A stretch of 64,000 bases of DNA from Clostridium estertheticum (lineage in GTDB: Bacteria; Bacillota; Clostridia; Clostridiales; Clostridiaceae): positions 1,757,001-1,821,000 of the forward strand of contig NZ_JAAMNH020000001.1 in assembly GCF_011065935.2 (NCBI RefSeq), given 5' to 3'. The translations under genes were made by a program, and so were the position numbers. Each line of letters opens with the position of its first letter. Positions within the stretch are counted from its first letter, which is position 1. Shown one piece after another: positions 50,992 to 59,424 of the stretch. The notes beneath the pieces are model-generated. The model was not told the DNA's origin and ran no database searches. It was given only the letters and a program-made list of their open reading frames with translations.

Positions 50992-51138
50992 GAAATCCAC
51001 TTCTCCTTAAATTTTTTTGTTTCCACCATATTATTCTACGCTATTATAAATATTTTAACATTCACAGGGTTGCTAGATAAAAAGTACAAAATTGCTAACA
51101 TGCATTTATCTATTTTCCACAAATAACAAAAAAACACC

Positions 51139-53226
51139 TTAAAATAGGTGTTTTTGTACTTTTTGAAGAACTATTAGTGTTGAACCATAGCCTTCTATCT
51201 TTATTATGTTATTATAAACTGCTGTTTTTTTAGCATAAGATAGTGAAACATTAGGAGTGGAAATCTTAGTTAGAATTTTCCATTCGTCATAACTAAGCCT
51301 TTTGGGCTTTCCCATGCGAAGCCAGATATCATAAGCTGAGCCAATCTTTTCTCCAATTTCATATTTAATAACTTTATAATCATGAACTAAATTCTTAATG
51401 GATAAGGATATCTTTCTTTCAGTAATATTTTTACTACCCTTACCTTTAGATAAATCCGCTAGCTTAATTAGGATATTAAGTTCATCACTGTAACTGTAGA
51501 GTAAGACCTGGATATCTTCATCTTGCCTTGTTATAATGTATCCATCACCCTGGTCTAGAACTTCATTTCCTAATTTAGACAATAAATAATAAGCATAGTA
51601 GGAAACTTTCTTTATTCCGTTTAAAGTAAGTAGGCCCGGTGAACCAAAAAATAATTCATTATTTAAAATTGAGTTTTCCTCTACAGTATCAAAAGCCTTT
51701 AGAGTAAGTAAGCTATTATCATTGTTGATAAAATTATGAATAATATATGGAAGCATATAGGAAGAATCATAAATAGTATTTATAGTTTCTGGAACATTAA
51801 AGGGATCTTCTATTAAATTTTGCAATTCATATTTTTCAAAAATTTCACGCGTAATGTCTATATAATCCACAGATAAATCCTTGGAGGCTTGAAATCTCCA
51901 CAGCCTAACTACTTCAATTCCATATATATCAGCAAAATATAGGATAAAGCTTTCTAAAAGTTTTATAAAAGAACTTTTATCTTTAAAAGTTTGGTTCAAA
52001 ATTATTAAGGGCACAAGCGATATATCCATTAAGAATTCTAAGAGTTTATCAACTTCATTCCAATTTAAAAACTCCACATTTTCATTGAAATATATTTTCA
52101 TTTCTTTACCAAATAAATTTTGAATTATGCCATTTTTAAAGCCTATAGCCTCTTGAATAGATCTCAAATAACCCTGTTCCCCTGCTTTGATAAGCTCCTT
52201 TGCTTGACCTAAATTTATTTTTTCATTCCATCTATGTTGCAATTCTGTACCTGGGAGTAGTGAATCTGTTTGGAGCTTTATAATTTTATTGGTATAATTG
52301 AACCTATCATAGTCTTCTAAATAATATGATATATACTGCAGTGTTTCAGATAAATCATATATACGCATTCTTATAAAGCTATCAAACATATCTTCTGGTA
52401 TACAATATTTTTTCCTAAATTGTAGTGGAGTACACTTATAGTGATCCTTAAAACTCCTATTGTAATACCTGGCATGTGAAAAACCAACATCTAGAGAAAT
52501 ATCTGATATAGTTTTATCTGTATCTAGTAGTAATTTAATAGATTCATCTACTCGTACAATATTTACGAGCTCACTAAAATTTGTTCCAGCCATATCTTTT
52601 ATTTGATGAGATAGATAATAAGGACTTAAATATTCAAGACTAGCTATATCCTGTAAACTAATTTTATTCATGTAGTTATTATAGATGTACTTTCTGATTC
52701 TATGATACCTTTGAAATTGTATTACATTTTCTTTTGAATCTTTCTCATGATAATTAAGATAGTGAAAATTGTTTATTAAATGAAATAATAACTTTACTAA
52801 AACAGCCTCTATTTGATCATCAAAATTCTCACTCTTTTGTATTACTTCGCAAGCTAGAATAGATAAGTAGTTCCTAAGAATATCATACTTTTCTTCCTTT
52901 TGAGCTCCTTCTTCACTAGAGTTTGTATAAAAATATATATTTTTCATATCATCATAATACTTTTCAAAAAATGTAGGGTCTAAGTGAAAAATCAGAACTT
53001 TGTTTTTTTCCTTAGAATAAATTCTATGAGCCTCGTCACAATTTACAATCTCAATTTCTCTCTCGTATACTTCATAATTTCCTGACTCTATAAGCACATT
53101 AACGCTGCCCTCAAGCACAAAAATTATTTCTATAGAATTATGCCAATGTATTGGATAGTCTTTTACACACTGAAGGGAGATGCTTATAGGTAAATCATTT
53201 ATATAACTTATATATTCTTTTCTCAT
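51139..53226 (-). CDS. AraC-type regulator with cupin and GH39-like domains
   Basis: This 695-residue protein has an N-terminal cupin-like sensor (about 10-90; WHNSIEIIFVLEGSVNVLIES). The AraC double helix-turn-helix is in the middle (about 172-272; ISLQDIASLEYLSPYYLSHQIK and FRKKYCIPED). A 400-residue C-terminal part follows, whose GIKKVSYYAYYLLSKLGNEV and predicted barrel pattern match the glycoside hydrolase 39-like tail seen in some AraC regulators. No acid-base pair typical of active GH39 enzymes could be confirmed. The fold probably binds a glycan-derived ligand. AAAGGAGATTTTAA precedes the ATG. No sugar-use gene adjoins it. Confidence 0.8.
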   Translation of the reverse strand: MRKEYISYINDLPISISLQCVKDYPIHWHNSIEIIFVLEGSVNVLIESGNYEVYEREIEIVNCDEAHRIYSKEKNKVLIFHLDPTFFEKYYDDMKNIYFYTNSSEEGAQKEEKYDILRNYLSILACEVIQKSENFDDQIEAVLVKLLFHLINNFHYLNYHEKDSKENVIQFQRYHRIRKYIYNNYMNKISLQDIASLEYLSPYYLSHQIKDMAGTNFSELVNIVRVDESIKLLLDTDKTISDISLDVGFSHARYYNRSFKDHYKCTPLQFRKKYCIPEDMFDSFIRMRIYDLSETLQYISYYLEDYDRFNYTNKIIKLQTDSLLPGTELQHRWNEKINLGQAKELIKAGEQGYLRSIQEAIGFKNGIIQNLFGKEMKIYFNENVEFLNWNEVDKLLEFLMDISLVPLIILNQTFKDKSSFIKLLESFILYFADIYGIEVVRLWRFQASKDLSVDYIDITREIFEKYELQNLIEDPFNVPETINTIYDSSYMLPYIIHNFINNDNSLLTLKAFDTVEENSILNNELFFGSPGLLTLNGIKKVSYYAYYLLSKLGNEVLDQGDGYIITRQDEDIQVLLYSYSDELNILIKLADLSKGKGSKNITERKISLSIKNLVHDYKVIKYEIGEKIGSAYDIWLRMGKPKRLSYDEWKILTKISTPNVSLSYAKKTAVYNNIIKIEGYGSTLIVLQKVQKHLF

Positions 53227-53244
53227 TTAAAATCTCCTTTAGCC

Positions 53245-53292
53245 TAGTGCCACCCACGTGGCAAGTGGCAAGTTGGACGAGCAATATATTAA
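53245..53292 (+). repeat. Dispersed palindromic repeat, copy 6 with downstream tail
   Basis: AGTGCCACCCACGTGGCAAG and TGGCAAGTTGGACGAG continue into CAATATATTAA, giving a unit almost identical to copy 5. It lies between the promoter of the AraC-type gene and the HAD phosphatase stop. Confidence 0.8.
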
Positions 53293-53325
53293 AAAGTTGT
53301 TAACTCCCTAACTTTTTATAACCTT

Positions 53326-54033
53326 TTATAGAGCGGGCAATTCTTTTACATATTCATAAAAATCCTCGTATTCCCCTGAATAGTCAGTTATTATTTCCTC
53401 ATCAGTCCTATGTAGAAGATTATTTGTTATTAAATATGTTTTTAATCCAAGTTTTTTAGCTATTAAATCTTCTTGAACATCATTTCCTACCATTAAACAG
53501 TCTTGTGGTTTCTTATCTATATCTTTTAGTATCTCTTCATAATATTTTAATTGAGGTTTACAATAATGATTTTTTTCAAAGGTTGAAACATATGAAAAAT
53601 CCTCTGGTTCAAAGCCTGCCCAGCGTATTCTATGGTGAATAGCTTTTTCAGGAAACAAGGGATTTGTGGCAAGTGCAACAGTATAGCCCTTTGATTTTAA
53701 TATTTTAACACTTTCTTTTATACACTTAATATCTAATGCATATTCTTTTATTTTTAAAAAACTTGTATCATAGAAATCATCAAAACGTTTTTGAAGGGTA
53801 GGAAGTTTCATATTCATTCTAGTAGTAAAGTCAGCCATGAATATTTCTTCATTAGTTTTGTATTCTGTGTTTTCTACCATGACTTTAGTAGAACTCCATA
53901 TATTCTTAGCTAGTTCACTAGGTGATATTATGTCAGCAAAATTCTTTGAAAGCTCTTTAAAATATAGTTTTTCAAAAAGAATCATGTCTATAGGAAGTAA
54001 GGTACCATCAAGATCAAATAATATTGTATTCAT
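53326..54033 (-). CDS. HAD-superfamily hydrolase (phosphatase)
   Basis: This 235-residue protein begins with the HAD motif I LFDLDGTLL (Asp nucleophile at residue 7, Asp acid at 9), has a helical cap (about 15-110), motif II ALATNPLF (about 132-139), motif III Lys in HYCKPQLKYY (about 162) and motif IV VGNDVQEDLIA (about 189-199). It is a phosphatase of the phosphoglycolate-like or P-type HAD group, with the substrate unknown. GGGGTGTGAATAA precedes the ATG. It is monocistronic and shares a 300-base divergent region with the butanol dehydrogenase gene. Confidence 0.85.
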   Translation of the reverse strand: MNTILFDLDGTLLPIDMILFEKLYFKELSKNFADIISPSELAKNIWSSTKVMVENTEYKTNEEIFMADFTTRMNMKLPTLQKRFDDFYDTSFLKIKEYALDIKCIKESVKILKSKGYTVALATNPLFPEKAIHHRIRWAGFEPEDFSYVSTFEKNHYCKPQLKYYEEILKDIDKKPQDCLMVGNDVQEDLIAKKLGLKTYLITNNLLHRTDEEIITDYSGEYEDFYEYVKELPAL

Positions 54034-54161
54034 TTATTCACACCCCTTAGTTTTAAATAGTCGATTGTGTTTTATATTATAGGTAATAATAAAATACTAT
54101 GTGTAAATTCAAATTTTGTCAATGATAGCATTAGTATCTTTGTGGTAACTATATGTTAAAA

Positions 54162-54200
54162 AAGTGTGTACTTGTATTAAGTGATTATAGTAGTACACTT
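54162..54200. promoter_or_regulatory. Inverted repeat upstream of the butanol dehydrogenase gene
   Basis: AAGTGTGTAC is inverted as GTACACTT after 21 bases, with one extra base on the left. It is the only structured element I see in the 300-base gap between the HAD gene and the dehydrogenase, and no regulator can be named. Confidence 0.35.
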
Positions 54201-54335
54201 GTACTTGTACAATAAAAATAGATTTTAATTTAAATCCTAATACCACTCGGCAAATGACAAAAGAAGATATAAATGGCTGTGAAATTGATTGGCCTATCCA
54301 ATATGAAAGAAATAAAAAATAAAAGGAGATTAATA

Positions 54336-55499
54336 ATGAAAAATTTTAATTATTCAATTCCAACTAAAATATTTTTTGGTAAAGATCAAATAAATGTACT
54401 TGGTAGTCAAATAAAAAAATACGGATCTAGAGTACTGCTTGTTTATGGAGGAGGTAGCATAAAGAAAAGTGGGTTACATGATAAAATCACTGGAATATTA
54501 AAAACTAATGATATTAGTTTTTGGGAACTTCCAGGGGTAGAACCAAATCCAAGAGTTACCAGCGTTAGAAAAGGTGTTCAGTTATGCCGTGACAATGAAA
54601 TAGACCTTATACTTGCAGTAGGCGGTGGAAGTTCCATTGACTGTGCAAAGGTTATAGCAGCAGCTTATCACTATGAAGGAGATGCATGGGATATAGTGCT
54701 GGATCCAAGTAAAATTAAAAAGGTACTTCCACTTGCAACTATATTAACACTAGCTGCAACTGGTTCTGAAATGAATGCAGGAGCTGTAATTACAAATTTT
54801 GATACAAAGGAGAAATTAGGAACAGGGCACCCAGATATGGCACCTAAGTTCTCTATATTAGATCCTACTTATACATTTACGTTACCTGAAAAACAAACAG
54901 CAGCAGGTACTGCAGATATAACTAGTCATATTTTCGAGGTATACTTTAGTAGTACAAAGGAAGCATTCCTGCAAAATAGGATGGCTGAGGCAATGCTTAA
55001 AACTTGTATAAATTATGGGCCAATAGCTCTAAAAGATCCGGAGAATTATGAAGCAAGATCTAATTTAATGTGGACTTCAAGCCTAGCAATAAATGGTCTT
55101 ATAAGCTATGGGAAAGAAACAGAGTGGAGTGTTCATGCAATGGAACATGAATTAAGTGCATACTATGATATTACTCATGGAGTTGGTCTTGCAATTTTAA
55201 CGCCACACTGGATGAAATACATTTTAAATGATTCGACCTTAGATAAATTTGTTGAATATGGAGTAAATGTTTGGGGTATTGATGAAAATGAGGATAAATA
55301 TGCAATAGCCAATAAGGCAATTGAAAAAACAAGAGAATATTATAATTCTCTAGGAATTCCTTCTTCATTAAGTCAAGTTGGCATCAATGAAGAGAAATTA
55401 GGGGAAATGGCAAAGCAATCTACAAGAAGAGGTAAACTAGGAAACTTCAGAGTTTTAGAAGCAGAAGATGTACTTAGTATATTTAAAGCAGCACTATAA
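54336..55499 (+). CDS. bdhA: NADH-dependent butanol dehydrogenase (iron-containing ADH)
   Basis: This 387-residue protein aligns along its length with the solventogenic clostridial butanol dehydrogenases (iron-containing alcohol dehydrogenase family). NAD(P) loop residues are in YGGGSIKKSG (about 39-48) and GGGSSIDCAK (about 95-104). The metal ligands are in AGTADITSHIFEVY (Asp and His, about 193-206) and the two His of VHAMEHELSAYYDITHG (about 265-281). It reduces butyraldehyde or other aldehydes, regenerating NAD+. An in-frame ATG exists 21 codons upstream, but AAAGGAG directly before ATG at 54336 decides the start. It is monocistronic, with a long inverted repeat behind it. Other aldehyde reductases of the family are less close. 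Confidence 0.9.
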   Translation: MKNFNYSIPTKIFFGKDQINVLGSQIKKYGSRVLLVYGGGSIKKSGLHDKITGILKTNDISFWELPGVEPNPRVTSVRKGVQLCRDNEIDLILAVGGGSSIDCAKVIAAAYHYEGDAWDIVLDPSKIKKVLPLATILTLAATGSEMNAGAVITNFDTKEKLGTGHPDMAPKFSILDPTYTFTLPEKQTAAGTADITSHIFEVYFSSTKEAFLQNRMAEAMLKTCINYGPIALKDPENYEARSNLMWTSSLAINGLISYGKETEWSVHAMEHELSAYYDITHGVGLAILTPHWMKYILNDSTLDKFVEYGVNVWGIDENEDKYAIANKAIEKTREYYNSLGIPSSLSQVGINEEKLGEMAKQSTRRGKLGNFRVLEAEDVLSIFKAAL

Positions 55500-55553
55500 T
55501 ATAAGGCATATGAAAAAATAGACTAGTATACTTACAGTAATTTTTGGGAAATA

Positions 55554-55618
55554 CTTAAAGCATAAAAAGCTCCAAAATCTTAGAAATATTAAGATTTTGG
55601 AGCTTTTTATGCTTTAAG
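55554..55618. terminator. Long perfect inverted repeat, probable terminator
   Basis: Left and right arms of 29 bases (beginning CTTAAAGCATAAAAAGC) are exact complements around a seven-base loop. The AGCTCC/GGAGCT section with adjacent T run acts as a terminator in both directions. Unusually, the pairing extends far beyond that need. Confidence 0.8.
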
Positions 55619-55632
55619 CCATAACGATTTAT

Positions 55633-55667
55633 AAAACCATATAGGGACCTCAACCTTATGGTTTTTT
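55633..55667 (+). terminator. Second intrinsic terminator
   Basis: AAAACCATA-t-AGG pairs with CCT-TATGGTTTT, and TTTT follows. It lies 15 bases after the long inverted repeat. Confidence 0.6.
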
Positions 55668-55727
55668 GTTTTGAAATATAAATCAAAAATATTACATTAT
55701 ATGTTTACTTTTCCACAATGTAGTGTT

Positions 55728-55772
55728 AAAATTAATTTAACGTTAAAATTATTTTAACGTTAAATTAATTTT
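55728..55772. promoter_or_regulatory. 45-bp perfect palindromic operator
   Basis: Two 22-base arms are exact complements around a single T, and each contains the 12-bp palindrome TTTAACGTTAAA (55736-55747 and 55753-55764). It lies 20 bases before the MFS start. Two dimers of an ArsR-like regulator (57208-57804) could bind it. Confidence 0.7.
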
Positions 55773-55791
55773 GATTAGGGGGTTTTTATAA

Positions 55792-57057
55792 ATGGAAACT
55801 GTAGTAGCAAATAAAAAAAATGGAATTAAAGAATTACTTCCTCATAAAAGTTACGTAACTTTAGTCTTTGCAAATATTATATCTCGTTTTGGTGATTCAT
55901 TGGATTCTATTGCTTTTGGATGGATGGTTTATATTTTAACAGGCTCTAAACTTTTGTTAGGTACGCTTTTAGCTGTAAATGCAATCCCAAATATTTTATT
56001 TAGTGCTTTTGCAGGAGTTTTAGTAGATAGATTAAAGAAAAAAACTGTATTAATAGTAGGATATACAGGAAGAGGCATCATGGTATCTATAATAGCCTTT
56101 CTATTTATGACAAAATTATTAAGGCCATGGCATTTATTTGTACTCACATTTATAAACTCAACTTTTGAGAGTTTTACATCGCCGGCACAAAGTGCTATAT
56201 TACCATTACTTTTACCTAAAGAACTTTTTTTAGCGGCCAGCGCTATATCAACATCAGCATACAAATTTGCTGAGCTTATTGGACTCGGAGCGGCAGGTAT
56301 TATTATTGCCATTTTTGGAATTTCTGGTGCATTCTTTATTGATGGAGCAACTTTCTTTATAGCTGCTATTCTCATTCTTTTTATTAAAGTGAAAAGTGAT
56401 ATAAGCAGTGCTTCTAAATTAACTTTAAACTCTTATTTTGATGAATTTAAAGAAGGGTTTTCATTTATCAAAAACAATAAATTACTTCGTACTACTATAA
56501 TATTATTTGCATTAATAAATTTATTTCTTTCACCTGTAGGTGTTATGTTACCGGCATTTGTTAAAGAAAATTTAAAAAGTGGTACAGAGATGTTAAGTAC
56601 TCTAGGAATTTCATTAACAATAGGAATGATACTAGGAGGATTTTTAGTAGCACAATTTGGTTCGCGTTTTAAAATATCAACTCTTATTATATTAGGTTTC
56701 TTTTCCCTTGGTATAAATTATGCTTTACTTTGTATACCAGGGAATGTTATTACCAATACTACTATATCTTGCATTTTAGCAAGTGTATTATTTGGGTTAA
56801 TCGGATTATCAGTACCTGTCATTTCAAGCCCCGTATCCACCTACTTCTTAAATGTAACTCCAAGAGAAATATTAGGTCGTGTATCTGCTGTAGTAGGTAT
56901 GGTATCGATGTGTGCTCTTCCATTGGGAAGTGCTGCTTCTGGAGCTGTAAGTGAATATGTTTCAATATCAGTCTTATTTGGAGCAATGGGAATAATAATA
57001 ATTTTAATATCTTTATCCCTTGTATTTAATAAAAAATTCCGTCAAGCAACGGAGTAA
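55792..57057 (+). CDS. MFS transporter (macrolide-efflux-like)
   Basis: This 421-residue protein has twelve membrane segments and the sequence FGDSLDSIAFGWMVYILTGS near the N-terminus with GVLVDRLKKKT (about 78-88) as motif A. These are typical of the MefA/YfmI-like MFS group, which exports macrolides or other compounds. The palindromic operator 20 bases upstream, and an ArsR-like gene 150 bases downstream, indicate repressed expression induced by a ligand. AGGGGGTTTTTATAA precedes the ATG. The substrate is not established. Confidence 0.85.
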   Translation: METVVANKKNGIKELLPHKSYVTLVFANIISRFGDSLDSIAFGWMVYILTGSKLLLGTLLAVNAIPNILFSAFAGVLVDRLKKKTVLIVGYTGRGIMVSIIAFLFMTKLLRPWHLFVLTFINSTFESFTSPAQSAILPLLLPKELFLAASAISTSAYKFAELIGLGAAGIIIAIFGISGAFFIDGATFFIAAILILFIKVKSDISSASKLTLNSYFDEFKEGFSFIKNNKLLRTTIILFALINLFLSPVGVMLPAFVKENLKSGTEMLSTLGISLTIGMILGGFLVAQFGSRFKISTLIILGFFSLGINYALLCIPGNVITNTTISCILASVLFGLIGLSVPVISSPVSTYFLNVTPREILGRVSAVVGMVSMCALPLGSAASGAVSEYVSISVLFGAMGIIIILISLSLVFNKKFRQATE

Positions 57058-57102
57058 AATAATAAGGGTATATATTGCTAAGGGATGCTCTCCTCCCTAA
57101 GG

Positions 57103-57144
57103 TATTTTCAAAAAACTCGTCAGTATGAGATTTTTGAAGATATT
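57103..57144 (+). terminator. Hairpin after the MFS gene
   Basis: TTTTCAAAAA-a-CTC pairs with GAG-a-TTTTTGAA-g-A and is followed by a T-rich stretch. It sits between the MFS and the ArsR-like gene. Confidence 0.55.
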
Positions 57145-57207
57145 TAATTATTTTTTTATATATGAATCATCTAAAAATAAGTTATAATAGGCTTTGAGGT
57201 GTATACA

Positions 57208-57804
57208 ATGGAAGAGTCAAAAGTATTATCAACCATAGAACAGGTAAAGGCCATATCTGACCCTTATAAATTTAGAATTCTAAAAACTTTTCAAACTATA
57301 AATGAACCTGCTACTGTAAAACAGGTATCAGACTATTTAAATGAGGTTCCGGCAAAAGTATATTATCACGTGAAAAAAATGGAGAAGTTAGGCATACTAC
57401 AACTTATATATACTAAAGAGATAAATGGTATAATTGCTAAATATTACGAGCCCACAGCGTCACATTTTGAAGTGAAATGTGATGATAATATAGATGATGC
57501 CTATAAAGCTGTAATGCTAGGTGAGACACAAATAATGATTGCTGAAATTTACAATAGTAGCAAGAATGTTTTTTTAGAAGACATAAGTCTTAATGAAAAA
57601 AATGATAAAAAACCCGAAAGTAAATTAACTATGGCAGATTTATATCTTACAGAGCAGCAGTCAAAAGAGTTTTCTAAATACATAGAAGATTTTATCTTAG
57701 AACATGGGCTTAAAGACAAAAATGATACTGATGAAAATAAATATCATTTTTTTATGAGTTTTATAAAACTAAGTGATGACAATAAGACTAAACCTAAATT
57801 TTAA
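57208..57804 (+). CDS. ArsR-type winged-helix regulator
   Basis: This 198-residue protein has an ArsR/HTH_20-type winged helix (about 1-85; VKAISDPYKFRILKTFQTIN and KQVSDYLNEVPAKVYYHVKKM) and a C-terminal helical part (about 90-198) of unknown role, probably for dimerisation or ligand binding. No metal-binding Cys pair is seen, so this is not a typical metal sensor. The ATG at 57208 is favoured over the GTG at 57199, because GAGG lies eight bases before it. Linked to the MFS gene and its double TTTAACGTTAAA operator, it is the probable repressor. Confidence 0.8.
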   Translation: MEESKVLSTIEQVKAISDPYKFRILKTFQTINEPATVKQVSDYLNEVPAKVYYHVKKMEKLGILQLIYTKEINGIIAKYYEPTASHFEVKCDDNIDDAYKAVMLGETQIMIAEIYNSSKNVFLEDISLNEKNDKKPESKLTMADLYLTEQQSKEFSKYIEDFILEHGLKDKNDTDENKYHFFMSFIKLSDDNKTKPKF

Positions 57805-57818
57805 TAATATCTTAGAAG

Positions 57819-57858
57819 GAAAGTTCTTCACTTTTATAAGTAGAGGACTTTTCTTTTA
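57819..57858 (+). terminator. Intrinsic terminator after the ArsR-type gene
   Basis: GAAAGT-t-CTTCACTT pairs with AAGTAGAG-g-ACTTTTC and is followed by TTTT. From here to 58095 only one short ORF (57917-57985, 22 codons) with no similarity is seen. Confidence 0.65.
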
Positions 57859-58095
57859 ATTATTGATAATTCAAAATTCGAAATAATAATAAAAATTTAG
57901 AATGTGGGATAAATTATGATTACAATAGGTGTATTAGCTAAAGGTGTAAAAAATCAAGTTCAATTATATACGGAGCAGAAATAGAAAACTAGAATTATAA
58001 TGCATTCTTACTGGCTGTGGTAAAAGTATATTATATTTACAAACAATATGGTAAAATATAGATTATAGTTTCGATAGAGTGAAGGTGGAAAATAT

Positions 58096-58629
58096 ATGAG
58101 AATAGGGTTAATAAGACATTTCAAAGTGGATTTAAAAAAGAGTCAGTTTATGACATCAAAGCAATTTAATGAATATATGGAAAAATACGACGTGTCAGAT
58201 GTAATACCAAATGAGGTGGTTATCGATGATGAATGGGATAAATGCTATTGTAGTAGTATAAGCAGGGCTATCACCACTGCAAAAACTATATATCATGGTG
58301 AAACTATTATAACAGATAAATTAGTGGAGATTTCTTCTACTGCTTTTATGAATATAAAAATTCCAATATCCTACTACCTTTGGGCAATACTCGGTAGATT
58401 TGCTTGGATTAGAAATCATAGATCTCAACCAGAAGGAAGAAAAACAACATTAAAAAGAATAAACGAAATTCTAGATACGATATTAGATGATGAGAATGAA
58501 AATATACTTATTGTAAGTCATGCAGGAACGTTATATGAAATTAGAAAGATACTTAGCAAAAGAGGATTTAAGGGAGAAAAATTTTTAAAAGCTAGAAATG
58601 GTAAAATATACATTTATAAAAATAAATAA
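58096..58629 (+). CDS. Histidine phosphatase family protein
   Basis: This 177-residue protein has the histidine phosphatase motif LIRHFKVD at the start (His 8 as the phospho-acceptor; Phe replaces the usual Gly after it), the Arg in SISRAITTAKTI (about 55-66), and the second catalytic His in NILIVSHAGTLYEI (about 141-154). It is phosphoglycerate mutase-like and likely a small phosphatase. GAAGGTGGAAAATAT precedes the ATG. It is the first gene of a run of five same-strand genes that otherwise relate to the cell envelope; whether it shares their function is open. Confidence 0.8.
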   Translation: MRIGLIRHFKVDLKKSQFMTSKQFNEYMEKYDVSDVIPNEVVIDDEWDKCYCSSISRAITTAKTIYHGETIITDKLVEISSTAFMNIKIPISYYLWAILGRFAWIRNHRSQPEGRKTTLKRINEILDTILDDENENILIVSHAGTLYEIRKILSKRGFKGEKFLKARNGKIYIYKNK

Positions 58630-58669
58630 AATTTTAAATAATAACTAGGTGGTTGCTAGGAGTAGAAAA

Positions 58670-59323
58670 ATGGAAAAGTATGTGTATGTGATTATTTCAA
58701 GAACACCTACATCTATGGGAAAGATAATTAGAAAATTTTTAAAAGGAAAGTATAATCATGCTTCAATCAGTTTAGATGAAAATTTGAACCAAATGTATTC
58801 CTTTTGTAGACTATCAGTTAGCAATCCTCTAGTAGGTGGTATTATCAGAGAAAGCGTGTTTACGCTTACCATAGGACTTAAGGATGATGTTCCTATTAAT
58901 GTATATCGCATACCTGTAACCTCAGAGCAAAATGAACTAATAAGTAAATTTATATTTGATATATATAATGATGAAGAGGTTTATTACTACAATTTCATTC
59001 AAGCTCTGGGGCTTATTTCTAAAAAAAAGCATGCTATTTACAAGACATACATATGCTCTGAATTTGTCATGGAAACTCTAAAACAAGCAGGGCTCAAACT
59101 TACTTCATTAGAATCCTACAAGATAACACCAACAGATATTAGTGAAATTATGGGGAGATTTATTTATTATTCTGGAAACTTGAAGGGTTATCCATTTATA
59201 CAGAATACAAAAACAAAAGATGATGAACGTTTCTTTTGCAGAACAAGCCTTCTTTATGAAGTGGTTAATACTCTTAGGCACTTCTGGAAGGTTATGTATA
59301 GAGATAGGAATAGTAAAAGGTAG
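58670..59323 (+). CDS. Papain-like cysteine hydrolase (YiiX/NlpC-P60-like), paralogue 1
   Basis: This 217-residue protein has the permuted papain-like arrangement: a His in KYNHASISLDE (residue 30) precedes the nucleophile in TYICSEFVME (Cys 129). This matches the YiiX/YebB-like and related amidases that cut peptidoglycan-type or acyl links. No signal peptide is seen. The frame is open seven codons upstream from a GTG, but TAGGAGTAGAAAA sets the start at the ATG at 58670. A paralogue with very similar sequence and length lies at 61805-62479, on the other side of the lysozyme-like and GNAT genes. No catalytic data exist for this group as far as I know. Confidence 0.72.
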   Translation: MEKYVYVIISRTPTSMGKIIRKFLKGKYNHASISLDENLNQMYSFCRLSVSNPLVGGIIRESVFTLTIGLKDDVPINVYRIPVTSEQNELISKFIFDIYNDEEVYYYNFIQALGLISKKKHAIYKTYICSEFVMETLKQAGLKLTSLESYKITPTDISEIMGRFIYYSGNLKGYPFIQNTKTKDDERFFCRTSLLYEVVNTLRHFWKVMYRDRNSKR

Positions 59324-59424
59324 AATTTGAACTTCAGCAATACGATGAATAATAATCTATGGGATTAATTGGAATATTATTATAATCCGTTTAAAATATA
59401 ATTTATTGGGGTAGGTTTAAAGTT

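Noticed and set aside
57917..57985. 22-codon ORF between the ArsR-type and histidine phosphatase genes
   Set aside because: There is no good ribosome site or recognisable similarity. It is more likely random or a remnant.
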